Shown: positions 1 to 6,115, numbered from the stretch's first letter. The stretch: 12,963 bases of DNA from Candidatus Aciduliprofundum sp. (GCA_015523135.1 WAKY01000140.1:1-12963), one strand, 5' to 3'. A program made the numbers and translations. Notes: generated from the sequence alone by a model not told the origin.

Positions 1-1331
1 CAGGATTCGTATGGCAATAAGGGTTGCTCACCGCATGGATTTGTGCTTTCTATCTCTCCTAAATGCTTGACTGAATGTCTTCTATTTACCTCATCTATGA
101 ATATCACTCCCGGGTCCCCTGTCTTCCATGCCTGCGTGATTATCAAGTCCCATACCTGCCTAGCCTTTATCCACTTCACTTCCTCTCCATTTCTGGGATT
201 GCGAAGTGGATAGTAATCATCGTTGAGCAATGCTTCCATAAATTCATCAGTCACAGCTACACTTATGTTGAAATTGCTCAGCACCTTGTTCTCCGAGTCC
301 TTGGATGTTATGAACTCTATTATGTCTGGATGATCCACCCTTAGAACTCCCATATTTGCTCCTCTTCTCTTTCCTCCCTGCTTTATTACATCCGTGGCTA
401 CATCAAATACTCGCATAAATGATAATGGTCCTGAGGCCACTCCCATCGTGCTTGCCACTATATCTCCCTTTGGCCTCAATCTTGAGAAGGAAAAACCCGT
501 GCCTCCTCCACTCTTGTGTATCATGGCCGCATACTTCACCGCGTTGAATATCCCCTCTATGCTGTCTGGCACTGGTATCACAAAGCACGCACTTAATTGG
601 CCCAATTTTGTATTTGCATTCATCAATGTAGGAGAATTAGGCACATATTTCCTATGAAACATTACATCTGCAAATTTATCCTTTATACTCTCTATCTTAT
701 CCCACCTAGATTGGAGAGCATTTATAACATACGAGAAATCAACCTTCATATGTCCCTCTTTTGAAAAACTATTAAATGCCCTCTTCAACATATCAAATTC
801 CCAAAAACTCAAAAATTCAGGTCTTTCTTCAACATCAATTTTTCTCTCTTCTTGCTTACCCTCTTTGTCGTAAATATCATCCTCGTAGAATATATCAATA
901 AGGGCAAGGTATCTTGCAGCTCTCTCAAACATCTGCCTTGGAGTTTCAATAACATTTCCATTTTCATCCTTTAAGAGATACCTTGCTTCTAAAACTTTTA
1001 TAGCATTAACAGTTAATTTGAGATCATCAGGAACACCTATAACCTTCTTTGCTTGCCTGATTTTTCTCCTCTCTTCTCTGTATAGAATATAAGATTTTGC
1101 TACATTGATATAACCTTCGACCATTAGGGCCTCTTCCACAATATCCTGTATTTTCTCAACTGTGATTTTCTCTACATTTTCCTCTTTTATTTTTCCTATA
1201 ACCTTCTGAGTTACCCTCTTTGCATCTTCCTCACTGTATCCTCCTATTGAATCCATTGCCTTCATTATCGCTTGAAATATTTTATCTTCGCTAAAGTCCA
1301 CTACTCTACCATCTCTTTTTATAACTTTCAT
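1..1331 (-). CDS. nrdJ: Adenosylcobalamin-dependent (class II) ribonucleoside-diphosphate reductase, 5' part, truncated by window edge
   Basis: Reading back from the ATG at 1331 gives 443 residues open to the window edge. The protein reduces ribonucleotides to deoxyribonucleotides for DNA synthesis. Residues 2-90 form an ATP-cone regulatory domain starting KVIKRDGRVVDFSEDKI. The catalytic barrel follows with PNSPTLMNA (231-239), SACFVIP with a probable redox cysteine at C249, a glycine-rich KSGGGTGFSFSRLRPKGD segment near 273-290, QGGKRRGANMGVLR (318-331) and NPCGEQ (431-436), where C433 is the expected thiyl-radical cysteine and N431 and E435 its partners. The GGGTGFSFSRLRP and GKRRGANMG segments resemble NrdJ more than class Ia enzymes, and known class II enzymes need no small subunit. 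The C-terminal CxxC lies outside the window. The start is set by a strong Shine-Dalgarno sequence GAGGGTGAGGT just upstream. Class II assignment is confident but not proven without the remainder. Confidence 0.93.
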   Translation of the reverse strand, partial: MKVIKRDGRVVDFSEDKIFQAIMKAMDSIGGYSEEDAKRVTQKVIGKIKEENVEKITVEKIQDIVEEALMVEGYINVAKSYILYREERRKIRQAKKVIGVPDDLKLTVNAIKVLEARYLLKDENGNVIETPRQMFERAARYLALIDIFYEDDIYDKEGKQEERKIDVEERPEFLSFWEFDMLKRAFNSFSKEGHMKVDFSYVINALQSRWDKIESIKDKFADVMFHRKYVPNSPTLMNANTKLGQLSACFVIPVPDSIEGIFNAVKYAAMIHKSGGGTGFSFSRLRPKGDIVASTMGVASGPLSFMRVFDVATDVIKQGGKRRGANMGVLRVDHPDIIEFITSKDSENKVLSNFNISVAVTDEFMEALLNDDYYPLRNPRNGEEVKWIKARQVWDLIITQAWKTGDPGVIFIDEVNRRHSVKHLGEIESTNPCGEQPLLPYES

Positions 1332-1332
1332 A

Positions 1333-1343
1333 ACCTCACCCTC
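1333..1343 (-). promoter_or_regulatory. Shine-Dalgarno sequence of nrdJ
   Basis: On the minus strand GAGGGTGAGGT lies one base before the ATG at 1331 and includes a long match to the archaeal anti-SD region (GGTGA). It supports this ATG as the start and shows that nrdJ, unlike most first genes here, probably carries a short leader. Confidence 0.7.
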
Positions 1344-1375
1344 TTCTGGCACACTTCTATTTGTGGGTAATAAAA

Positions 1376-1384
1376 GTTATAAGC
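1376..1384 (-). promoter_or_regulatory. Probable TATA box of nrdJ
   Basis: Minus-strand GCTTATAAC is centred about 49 nt upstream of the nrdJ ATG. With initiation about 26 nt further on, the mRNA would have a leader of roughly 22 nt containing the Shine-Dalgarno sequence at 1333-1343. Prediction is by eye, without a matrix score. Confidence 0.5.
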
Positions 1385-1418
1385 ATTTGAATTTATATTC
1401 TTTTTTTAGAACAGGTTA

Positions 1419-1434
1419 CATGCAGCATTGCATG
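1419..1434. repeat. Perfect inverted repeat CATGCA-GCAT-TGCATG between nucleotidyltransferase and nrdJ
   Basis: Two 6-bp arms, CATGCA and TGCATG, flank a 4-bp GCAT spacer. It sits in the 152-bp gap at 1332-1483, about 35 bp upstream of the nrdJ TATA box. Neither side carries a T-run in the direction of the flanking minus-strand genes (T7 at 1401-1407 is on the plus strand), so a bacterial-style terminator is unlikely. It may be a regulator site for nrdJ. Nothing else recognisable was found in the gap. Confidence 0.5.
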
Positions 1435-1483
1435 GTTTATAGGTGCTAGACATGGTAAAATAGTTGATAAAATGGATGATAAA

Positions 1484-2200
1484 TTAAAACATATTAAAAG
1501 CTCTACGGTACTCATCCAAGTTTCCGATATCAAGCCAAGTACCATTAAAAGAGAATGCATACACTGGAATTTTAAATATAAGCCAAGAAACAAAGTATCC
1601 AGGGCTATCTGGATTGTTCTTATTCTCTAGGTACTCTTTTAATAGTTCATATATCTCTTTGGGAAAGATATAGCAGGCAGTGGCAATTAAAGTTGATTCT
1701 GGATTTTCTGGCTTTTCTACAAATTTTATTATCCTTCCTTCATTGTTTATACTTATCACTCCGTATCTTTTTGCCTTCTCTCTGTCTTCAACATCATAAA
1801 CTGCCACTATTGAACTATTCTTCTCTTTGTAAAATTTCAAAAATTGAGAAATTGAGAAATTAAAATAATTATCCCCTGCTACAATAAGATAATCATCCTC
1901 CCCATAATTATCCATTGCGTATTTTATCCCTTTTATAGATCCAAATTTCTCCTCCTCTTTTGTAGTTGGCTCTATTAAAAGTGAAATATCCTCATCTCTG
2001 CATTTAATCCAATATCTAAATTGCCTTTCATAATAGCTGTTCGTGGAGACAATTATATCCTCAATACCTGCATTTCTTATGTTATCCACAATCCAATCAA
2101 TTATCAATCTATCTCCCACAGGCAATAACGGCTTGGCTATAAAATCAGTTATAGGTGCCAATCTTCTTGCAAATCCTCCCGCAAGTATCAACGCTTTCAT
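1484..2200 (-). CDS. Sugar-phosphate nucleotidyltransferase (RmlA/GlmU-N-like)
   Basis: This 238-residue protein transfers an NMP from an NTP to a sugar 1-phosphate, making an NDP-sugar for surface polysaccharide or glycoprotein synthesis; the exact sugar and nucleotide cannot be read from sequence. It is a single Rossmann-like NTP-transferase domain. Residues 6-18 form the nucleotide-binding loop (LAGGFARRLAPIT, with Phe-Ala in place of the usual Gly-Thr). K23-P24 follow, then V107-A108-G109-D110 with the metal-binding Asp, E162-K163-P164, and the terminal TWLDIG motif (221-226). It lacks the C-terminal beta-helix acyltransferase domain of GlmU. The ATG overlaps the purB stop as ATGA, so it is probably translated by coupling to purB. 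That pairing does not suggest a shared pathway. No sugar-modifying enzymes are nearby to fix the substrate. Confidence 0.88.
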   Translation of the reverse strand: MKALILAGGFARRLAPITDFIAKPLLPVGDRLIIDWIVDNIRNAGIEDIIVSTNSYYERQFRYWIKCRDEDISLLIEPTTKEEEKFGSIKGIKYAMDNYGEDDYLIVAGDNYFNFSISQFLKFYKEKNSSIVAVYDVEDREKAKRYGVISINNEGRIIKFVEKPENPESTLIATACYIFPKEIYELLKEYLENKNNPDSPGYFVSWLIFKIPVYAFSFNGTWLDIGNLDEYRRAFNMF

Positions 2201-3537
2201 AGACCCTTATTGTTTTCCCTCATTTTATTTTTTTTCCCAAGAATATTATCAACTATTTTCTCTGCAGAGCCAATGTAATTTTTAGGATTTAGAAGTTCAT
2301 CAATTTTTCCCTCTAAAATAGGACGGAGCTCATCATCTTTCATTAAATTCTCTCTGAATTTCCCAGGCTGCATTGAAATCTGGCGAAGCTTCTCATGGGC
2401 ATCTTGCCTGCTCCATCCATTTTTAACAAGGAAGATTATTACAGCCTCTGCCATAATCTCCTCGTTGTTCCTTATGTTCTCAAGCATTCTTTCCTCATTT
2501 ACTTCCAAATTCTTGAATAAATTGGAAGCTTTGAGCATTAGATCATCCATTAAAATTGAGGTGTGGGGAATGATGAATCTCTCCGCCGATGAGTTTGTTA
2601 GGTCTCTCTCATGCCAGAGAATCGCACTTTCCATCTGTGGAATCAAAAAACCCCTTACTATCCTTGCCAGACCGCATATATTCTCTGCCGTGATTGGATT
2701 TCTCTTTTGTGCCATTGTGCTAGAGCCAACCTGCTTCTCAACATCAAATTTCTCCATAACTTCTCCTATCTCACTCCTCTGTAAGTTTCTTATCTCTGTT
2801 GCGAATTTTTCAAGGGATGTGGCTAATGAGGAAAAGAATGAGACAAGCTCAATATACCTATCCCTCCCAACAAGCTGGGTGGGTGCTTCTTCATATCCCA
2901 ATCCAAGCTCGTTCATAACAAATTTTTGAATTTCTAATGCCTTATCCCCGAGAGCTGCTCCTGTGCCAACGGCACCCATCATCTTTCCAACAAGCACCCT
3001 CTTTTTTAATTCTTCAAATCTCTCGTGATGCCTCAAAATCTCAGCCAAGAATACAGCCATTTTCAATCCAAATGTTATTGGCACAGCTGCCTGTCCATGG
3101 GTTCTTCCAAGCATAACTGTACTTTTATACCTTTTGGCCAAATATGCAAAAGAATCTTCCAAATTTTCAAAATCCTCCTCTATGTATTTGAACAATTCTT
3201 TCAGCTGCAGTGCAGTGGCAGTATCAATTATATCGTTGCTAGTAGCTCCAAGATGCACATACTTGCCACATTCTCCGCATTTTTCTGCATAGGCCTTAAC
3301 CATCGCCATAACATCATGCTTTATCTCTCTCTCAATTTCTTTAACTGTGTCAAGCTCAACTTTTTCCATTGCTTCCTTCGCAACTTCCACACAATCTTGC
3401 GGAATATTTCCAAAATGGGCATGCGCTTTAATAAGAGAGTATTCTACAAGGAGCATATAACGCAGCTTAGATTCCTCGGAAAATATTCTTTTAACTTCAT
3501 CTCTACCGTACCTGTAATCAAGGGGACAAACTGCCAT
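2197..3537 (-). CDS. purB: Adenylosuccinate lyase
   Basis: PurB acts twice in purine synthesis: it cleaves SAICAR to AICAR and adenylosuccinate to AMP, releasing fumarate each time. The 446-residue length and the start MAVCPLDYRYG are normal for archaeal PurB. Motifs in order are H74-D75, the HLGATSND block (95-102), GRTHGQAAVP with the catalytic H147, and the superfamily signature GSSTMAQKRNP (271-281) carrying the flexible-loop Ser272/273. Cysteines 87 and 90 form a CGEC pair just before the active-site block. A TATA-like sequence about 23 nt upstream of the ATG suggests a leaderless transcript, and the nucleotidyltransferase is co-transcribed downstream. It starts divergently from the coiled-coil operon across an 80-bp gap. 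Confidence 0.96.
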   Translation of the reverse strand: MAVCPLDYRYGRDEVKRIFSEESKLRYMLLVEYSLIKAHAHFGNIPQDCVEVAKEAMEKVELDTVKEIEREIKHDVMAMVKAYAEKCGECGKYVHLGATSNDIIDTATALQLKELFKYIEEDFENLEDSFAYLAKRYKSTVMLGRTHGQAAVPITFGLKMAVFLAEILRHHERFEELKKRVLVGKMMGAVGTGAALGDKALEIQKFVMNELGLGYEEAPTQLVGRDRYIELVSFFSSLATSLEKFATEIRNLQRSEIGEVMEKFDVEKQVGSSTMAQKRNPITAENICGLARIVRGFLIPQMESAILWHERDLTNSSAERFIIPHTSILMDDLMLKASNLFKNLEVNEERMLENIRNNEEIMAEAVIIFLVKNGWSRQDAHEKLRQISMQPGKFRENLMKDDELRPILEGKIDELLNPKNYIGSAEKIVDNILGKKNKMRENNKGL

Positions 3538-3554
3538 AAAAGAGCATGGATTTC

Positions 3555-3564
3555 ATTTTATTAA
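3555..3564 (-). promoter_or_regulatory. purB: Probable TATA box of purB
   Basis: Minus-strand TTAATAAAAT is centred about 23 nt upstream of the purB ATG at 3537. The spacing implies transcription starts at or near the ATG (leaderless), and no Shine-Dalgarno sequence is visible. Confidence 0.45.
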
Positions 3565-3575
3565 TACTTCCCGAA

Positions 3576-3588
3576 AATTTTATTTACA
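3576..3588 (+). promoter_or_regulatory. Probable TATA box of the coiled-coil/membrane operon
   Basis: AAATTTTATTTAC is centred about 36 nt before the ATG at 3618, giving a leader of roughly 9 nt. A second AT-rich element near 3594-3603 is a weaker alternative. Placement is by eye. Confidence 0.4.
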
Positions 3589-3617
3589 TTGCAAAGCATA
3601 TCATTTTGGTGCTTATA

Positions 3618-4208
3618 ATGAATAAGAGGGAAAAGAAAAAGGGTGCTCCCAAACCCTACGAACTGCCAGAATTGTTTGCGGAGGAGCATGAAGAGGTATC
3701 ATCTTACAAAGACATTGATGCTCAAGACCATATTGAAGCTGTGAAAGAGAAGGAGAAGATGGAAAGATACAAAGAGGCTTCAAAGTTGAGAAAAAAGGCA
3801 GCAGAGTTTGAAAAGAAAGCTGCGTTTTATCATCAAAAGTACAAGGAAGAGATGGAAAAAGTGGCAAAATACCAAGCCTACAAGGCAAAATATAAAGATA
3901 AAGAGCATGATATAAAGGAGAAGATAAAAGAGTTAAAGAGAAAAATTGAAGATTATGAAGAGGCGTTAAAGAATGCAGAATCTTTGAATAAGAGGGAAAG
4001 TTTAAGAACCAAGATTGCAAAGCTGCAAACGAGGATATCTGCCATGAATGCAAAAATAAGTGCATTGCGAGATAAACAAGCAGAGTATGTGAAAAAGATG
4101 AGTGAGTATAAGGCAAAAGCAGCCCAGTACTATGAGAAAAGTAAGGATTATGAAAGAGAGGCAATGATATTTAACAAAACTGCAGAATCCCTGGAGAGAG
4201 GTGAATGA
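3618..4208 (+). CDS. Unrecognised coiled-coil protein, first gene of a membrane-associated operon
   Basis: I do not recognise this 196-residue protein. A Lys-rich, Pro-containing N-terminus (1-20) and an acidic stretch (21-50) precede an almost unbroken Lys/Glu/Ala helix to the end. Heptad a/d positions are clear at I99, I103, L106, I110, Y113, L117 and again at L129, I133, L136, I140, M143, I147, L150. The register breaks near 118-128, which suggests a helical hairpin. Residues 60-80 and 160-180 are similar aromatic repeats (K..E[FY]..KAA.[FY].[.]K.K), symmetric about the break. There is no signal peptide or membrane segment, so it should be cytoplasmic. The ATG at 3618 is chosen because the upstream in-frame extension to 3546 is hydrophobic, runs through the promoter and would lie between purB's TATA box and its ATG. 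The stop overlaps the next start as ATGA. Confidence 0.8.
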   Translation: MNKREKKKGAPKPYELPELFAEEHEEVSSYKDIDAQDHIEAVKEKEKMERYKEASKLRKKAAEFEKKAAFYHQKYKEEMEKVAKYQAYKAKYKDKEHDIKEKIKELKRKIEDYEEALKNAESLNKRESLRTKIAKLQTRISAMNAKISALRDKQAEYVKKMSEYKAKAAQYYEKSKDYEREAMIFNKTAESLERGE

Positions 4209-4516
4209 TTACTGTAGCTCAATTAATTTTAGCATCCGCATCCCTACCTCTTATAGGATATGGGGGGTTTATAATTAAAGGGGGAGACAAAATAGATGGA
4301 GCATACACTATACTTGGCGGGCTATACACATTATTTGCAGTGTTTTTCATACCCTCTGGGTTCCCAGGAGCTTTAGTGTTTCCCGGTGCAATGGGTATAG
4401 CTGCAATAGGTGGATTTCATAGTTATGGAAAAAGTAAGAAAAGAGGGAAATTAATTAAGGGCATAACTCTTTTAGCAATTTCCATAATTTTAATTCTATT
4501 TCAGGTGGTGCTATGA
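4205..4516 (+). CDS. Unrecognised four-helix membrane protein
   Basis: This 103-residue protein is almost entirely hydrophobic, with four likely membrane segments at about 4-24, 32-50, 53-72 and 84-102. Glycines recur throughout (GYGG, LGGL, IGG), and there is a conserved-looking FIPSGFPGALVFPGAM loop near 48-63. A basic loop, KSKKRGK at 76-82, separates helices 3 and 4; by the positive-inside rule this loop is cytoplasmic, placing both termini outside or near the outer face only if all four helices insert. No family is recognised. It overlaps both neighbours by 4 nt (ATGA), and GGAGAGAGGTGA precedes its ATG, so it is very probably made in step with the coiled-coil protein. A membrane partner for the coiled-coil and extracytoplasmic proteins is an inference from this arrangement. 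Confidence 0.8.
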   Translation: MITVAQLILASASLPLIGYGGFIIKGGDKIDGAYTILGGLYTLFAVFFIPSGFPGALVFPGAMGIAAIGGFHSYGKSKKRGKLIKGITLLAISIILILFQVVL

Positions 4517-5064
4517 ACAAAAAGAAAGTTGTAGCAGGAATATTTTCTTATCTCCTCGTTTTTGCCATTTACATTGCATTTTTCTCTTATCCCGTTACTC
4601 CTGCTTACATAGACCAGAGTGGATATTTAAATGTTGAAACGAAAAATATAAGCTCTCTACCAAATGGAATTTATAAGGTTTATGTTAAGGGCTCTTTAAA
4701 TCCTGCCATAGTGGTCATTGCTACAATTAGAACTCCATACATACCTCAGAAAACTTACAGCACATCCTTAAGGCATGTGGAAGGTATTGCCGAGAATGAG
4801 ATAAAAGAAAGGTACAAGGTAGATGTGGACTTGGTTTACAGGGGAGAGAGAAGCGTGGATATTAAAAATCACACCATAGTTATGGATGAGTATGATGTTT
4901 ATCTGAATTACACATTCTACGCACCGTTGAGGCCAAAAGTAATAAAATTAGACATAGGTGCATATTTTTGCCAAGAAAAATTTGAATCAATAATAATAGC
5001 TTACGCATATCCTCCAATATTTGCATCAGATTTTAACAAAGTTCTAGAGTCAATTCACTGTTGA
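4513..5064 (+). CDS. Unrecognised membrane-anchored extracytoplasmic protein
   Basis: This 183-residue protein begins MNKKK and has one hydrophobic segment at about 6-28, a typical signal anchor with the N-terminus inside. The remaining 150 residues look like a beta-rich extracytoplasmic domain with many Val, Ile and Tyr alternations. Three N-glycosylation sequons lie in that domain (N45-I-S, N119-H-T, N132-Y-T). The only cysteines, C153 and C183, the latter the final residue, could form a disulfide. No lipobox or known domain is recognised. It is the third gene of the ATGA-linked chain, with AGGTGGTG as a ribosome site just before the ATG. Its 3' end overlaps the convergent SAM hydroxide adenosyltransferase gene by 10 bp. 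Orientation and export are inferred from the positive-inside rule and the sequons. Confidence 0.78.
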   Translation: MNKKKVVAGIFSYLLVFAIYIAFFSYPVTPAYIDQSGYLNVETKNISSLPNGIYKVYVKGSLNPAIVVIATIRTPYIPQKTYSTSLRHVEGIAENEIKERYKVDVDLVYRGERSVDIKNHTIVMDEYDVYLNYTFYAPLRPKVIKLDIGAYFCQEKFESIIIAYAYPPIFASDFNKVLESIHC

Positions 5065-5789
5065 ACCACGATCTCTACTTTATCTCCTACTTCCAGTGCA
5101 AGCCTCTTTGAGGCATCCCCTTGGTTAACTGCAAATTCCAGAAAATTTTCGCTATTGACCAATGCAATCAACTCTCCCTTCTTGGCATAGCCATAAGAGG
5201 GTAAAAATCTCAGCTCTTTCCCTATGACTTCAATCTTTTTAGCGTCTTTAACCATTTCCTTTGGCACATTGGTAATTACATTTCCAAAGTGGTCTATGTG
5301 TATTATCTCCCCTAATATCTTCTCCCCTTCTCTCTTCGCCTTTGTATATTCAAAAGTTTCAAAATTTTCTATCTCTTTAAAAGTTTCAAAATTGCCCATA
5401 TCTATGTATGCAGCGGCAGGTGCGAATACATCCCTACCATGAAATGTTGTGCTCTCTGGCTCAATTTCAAGCTCGTAAACCTTGGAAACTTTATGAGCTA
5501 CATAGGTTAAGATTCCATTATCTGGACCCACATACCAAGAATCTTCAATTCTCGCTGCTATGCCCCTTCTCTCAGTACCCACACCGGGATCAACGACAAA
5601 AACATGCACCGCTGGAGGAAAATAGGGTAAAATGGCGTTTAGAATATATGCAGCATGCCTTATACTATGCCTCTCCACATTGTGCGTTATATTCACTATC
5701 CTTGCATTAGGGTTTATTTTCAATATTACTCCCTTCATAACTCCAACATAATGATCCTTGTATCCAAAATCAGTTGTAAGCGTAATCAT
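5055..5789 (-). CDS. S-adenosyl-L-methionine hydroxide adenosyltransferase (DUF62/SAM_adeno_trans family)
   Basis: Members characterised in archaea split SAM with hydroxide into adenosine and methionine; they are relatives of fluorinase and chlorinase. The 244-residue length matches the family. The N-terminal domain has TTDFG with D8, VDPGVGTERRG with D67 and R74, VGPDNG (87-92) and TFHGRD with H117; D67, R74 and H117 correspond to the Asp-Arg-His set described for hydroxide-using members. Residues 160-244 form the smaller C-terminal barrel (HIDHFGNVITN near 164-174). Residues 133-146 contain a nine-residue-period NFETF duplication in the interdomain linker. The start codon shares one base with the acylphosphatase stop (TGATG), and GGGTGAGGT lies four bases upstream, so it is coupled to that gene. 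Confidence 0.92.
   Translation of the reverse strand: MITLTTDFGYKDHYVGVMKGVILKINPNARIVNITHNVERHSIRHAAYILNAILPYFPPAVHVFVVDPGVGTERRGIAARIEDSWYVGPDNGILTYVAHKVSKVYELEIEPESTTFHGRDVFAPAAAYIDMGNFETFKEIENFETFEYTKAKREGEKILGEIIHIDHFGNVITNVPKEMVKDAKKIEVIGKELRFLPSYGYAKKGELIALVNSENFLEFAVNQGDASKRLALEVGDKVEIVVQQ
5352..5393. repeat. 15-bp direct repeat with 27-bp period inside the SAM hydroxide adenosyltransferase gene
   Basis: AAAAGTTTCAAAATT occurs at 5352-5366 and again at 5379-5393. The 27-bp period equals nine codons, so the protein carries NFETF twice (residues 133-137 and 142-146) in frame. It looks like a small tandem duplication in a linker. Confidence 0.8.
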
Positions 5790-6064
5790 CAGTACCTCAC
5801 CCTAAAATCTTTGTATCCCTCTGGCTCTCCATACTCAATTTCAACATCATCCACACGGGCATGGGGGTGCTTGTACCTACATAGATAAATTAACTTCTCC
5901 ACTTTATCCTGAGGACCTTCAAACACCGCCTCAACCCTACCATCCGGTAGGTTTCTAACCCAGCCACGCACCCCAAGCTTGAGGGCATTATCCCTCGTAA
6001 ATGCTCTGAAGAATACCCCCTGCACATGGCCAGAAAAGAACACATGGGCCTTTATCTCTTTCAT
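5789..6064 (-). CDS. acyP: Acylphosphatase
   Basis: This small enzyme (91 residues, normal for the family) hydrolyses acyl phosphates such as acetyl or carbamoyl phosphate. The signature GHVQGVFFR ends with the phosphate-binding R20, and GWVRNLPDGRVE carries the water-orienting N38; both catalytic residues are present. The C-terminus FRVRY fits the last beta strand. It is the first gene of a two-gene unit with the SAM hydroxide adenosyltransferase, whose start overlaps its stop by one base. A TATA-like box about 26 nt before the ATG and the absence of a Shine-Dalgarno sequence suggest a leaderless mRNA. The gene is divergent from pyrE across 72 bp. The physiological substrate in archaea is not settled. 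Confidence 0.95.
   Translation of the reverse strand: MKEIKAHVFFSGHVQGVFFRAFTRDNALKLGVRGWVRNLPDGRVEAVFEGPQDKVEKLIYLCRYKHPHARVDDVEIEYGEPEGYKDFRVRY
5794..5802 (-). promoter_or_regulatory. Shine-Dalgarno sequence of the SAM hydroxide adenosyltransferase
   Basis: Minus-strand GGGTGAGGT lies inside the last codons of acyP and four bases before the ATG at 5789. It supports that start and translation of the second gene from the shared mRNA. Confidence 0.65.
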
Positions 6065-6086
6065 AATTGCATTGATTATTCTTTTC

Positions 6087-6093
6087 TATTTAA
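6087..6093 (-). promoter_or_regulatory. acyP: Probable TATA box of acyP
   Basis: Minus-strand TTAAATA is centred 26 nt upstream of the acyP ATG at 6064, the spacing expected for a leaderless transcript. Confidence 0.5.
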
Positions 6094-6105
6094 CCTTTAT
6101 GCGAG

Positions 6106-6115
6106 AAATTTTAAT
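6106..6115 (+). promoter_or_regulatory. pyrE: Probable TATA box of pyrE
   Basis: AAATTTTAAT is centred about 26 nt upstream of the ATG at 6137. Its placement fits a leaderless transcript and argues for the 6137 start rather than in-frame ATGs further upstream. Confidence 0.45.

Noticed and set aside
75..657. Two plus-strand reading frames opposite nrdJ (75-344 and 394-657)
   Set aside because: They are shadows of the conserved reductase on the minus strand and show no domain or start signal.
1401..1407. T7 run on the plus strand as a terminator
   Set aside because: No plus-strand gene precedes it; both flanking genes are on the minus strand, where it reads as A7.
1841..1861. Short 8-bp tandem AAATTGAG repeat (about 2.6 copies) in the nucleotidyltransferase gene
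   Set aside because: The period is not a multiple of three, the reading frame is intact, and short AT-rich repeats of this kind arise by chance.
3546..3617. N-terminal extension of the coiled-coil protein from the ATG at 3546
   Set aside because: It would add a hydrophobic stretch encoded by the divergent promoter region, including the TATA-like box, and has no ribosome site.
3613..4164. Long minus-strand reading frame opposite the coiled-coil gene (183 codons)
   Set aside because: It is the antisense of a Lys/Glu/Ala-rich sequence, where stop codons are rare on the other strand. Its product has no recognisable domain and is an odd Leu/Pro/Ser/His-rich composition; the plus-strand gene is supported by heptads and coupling.
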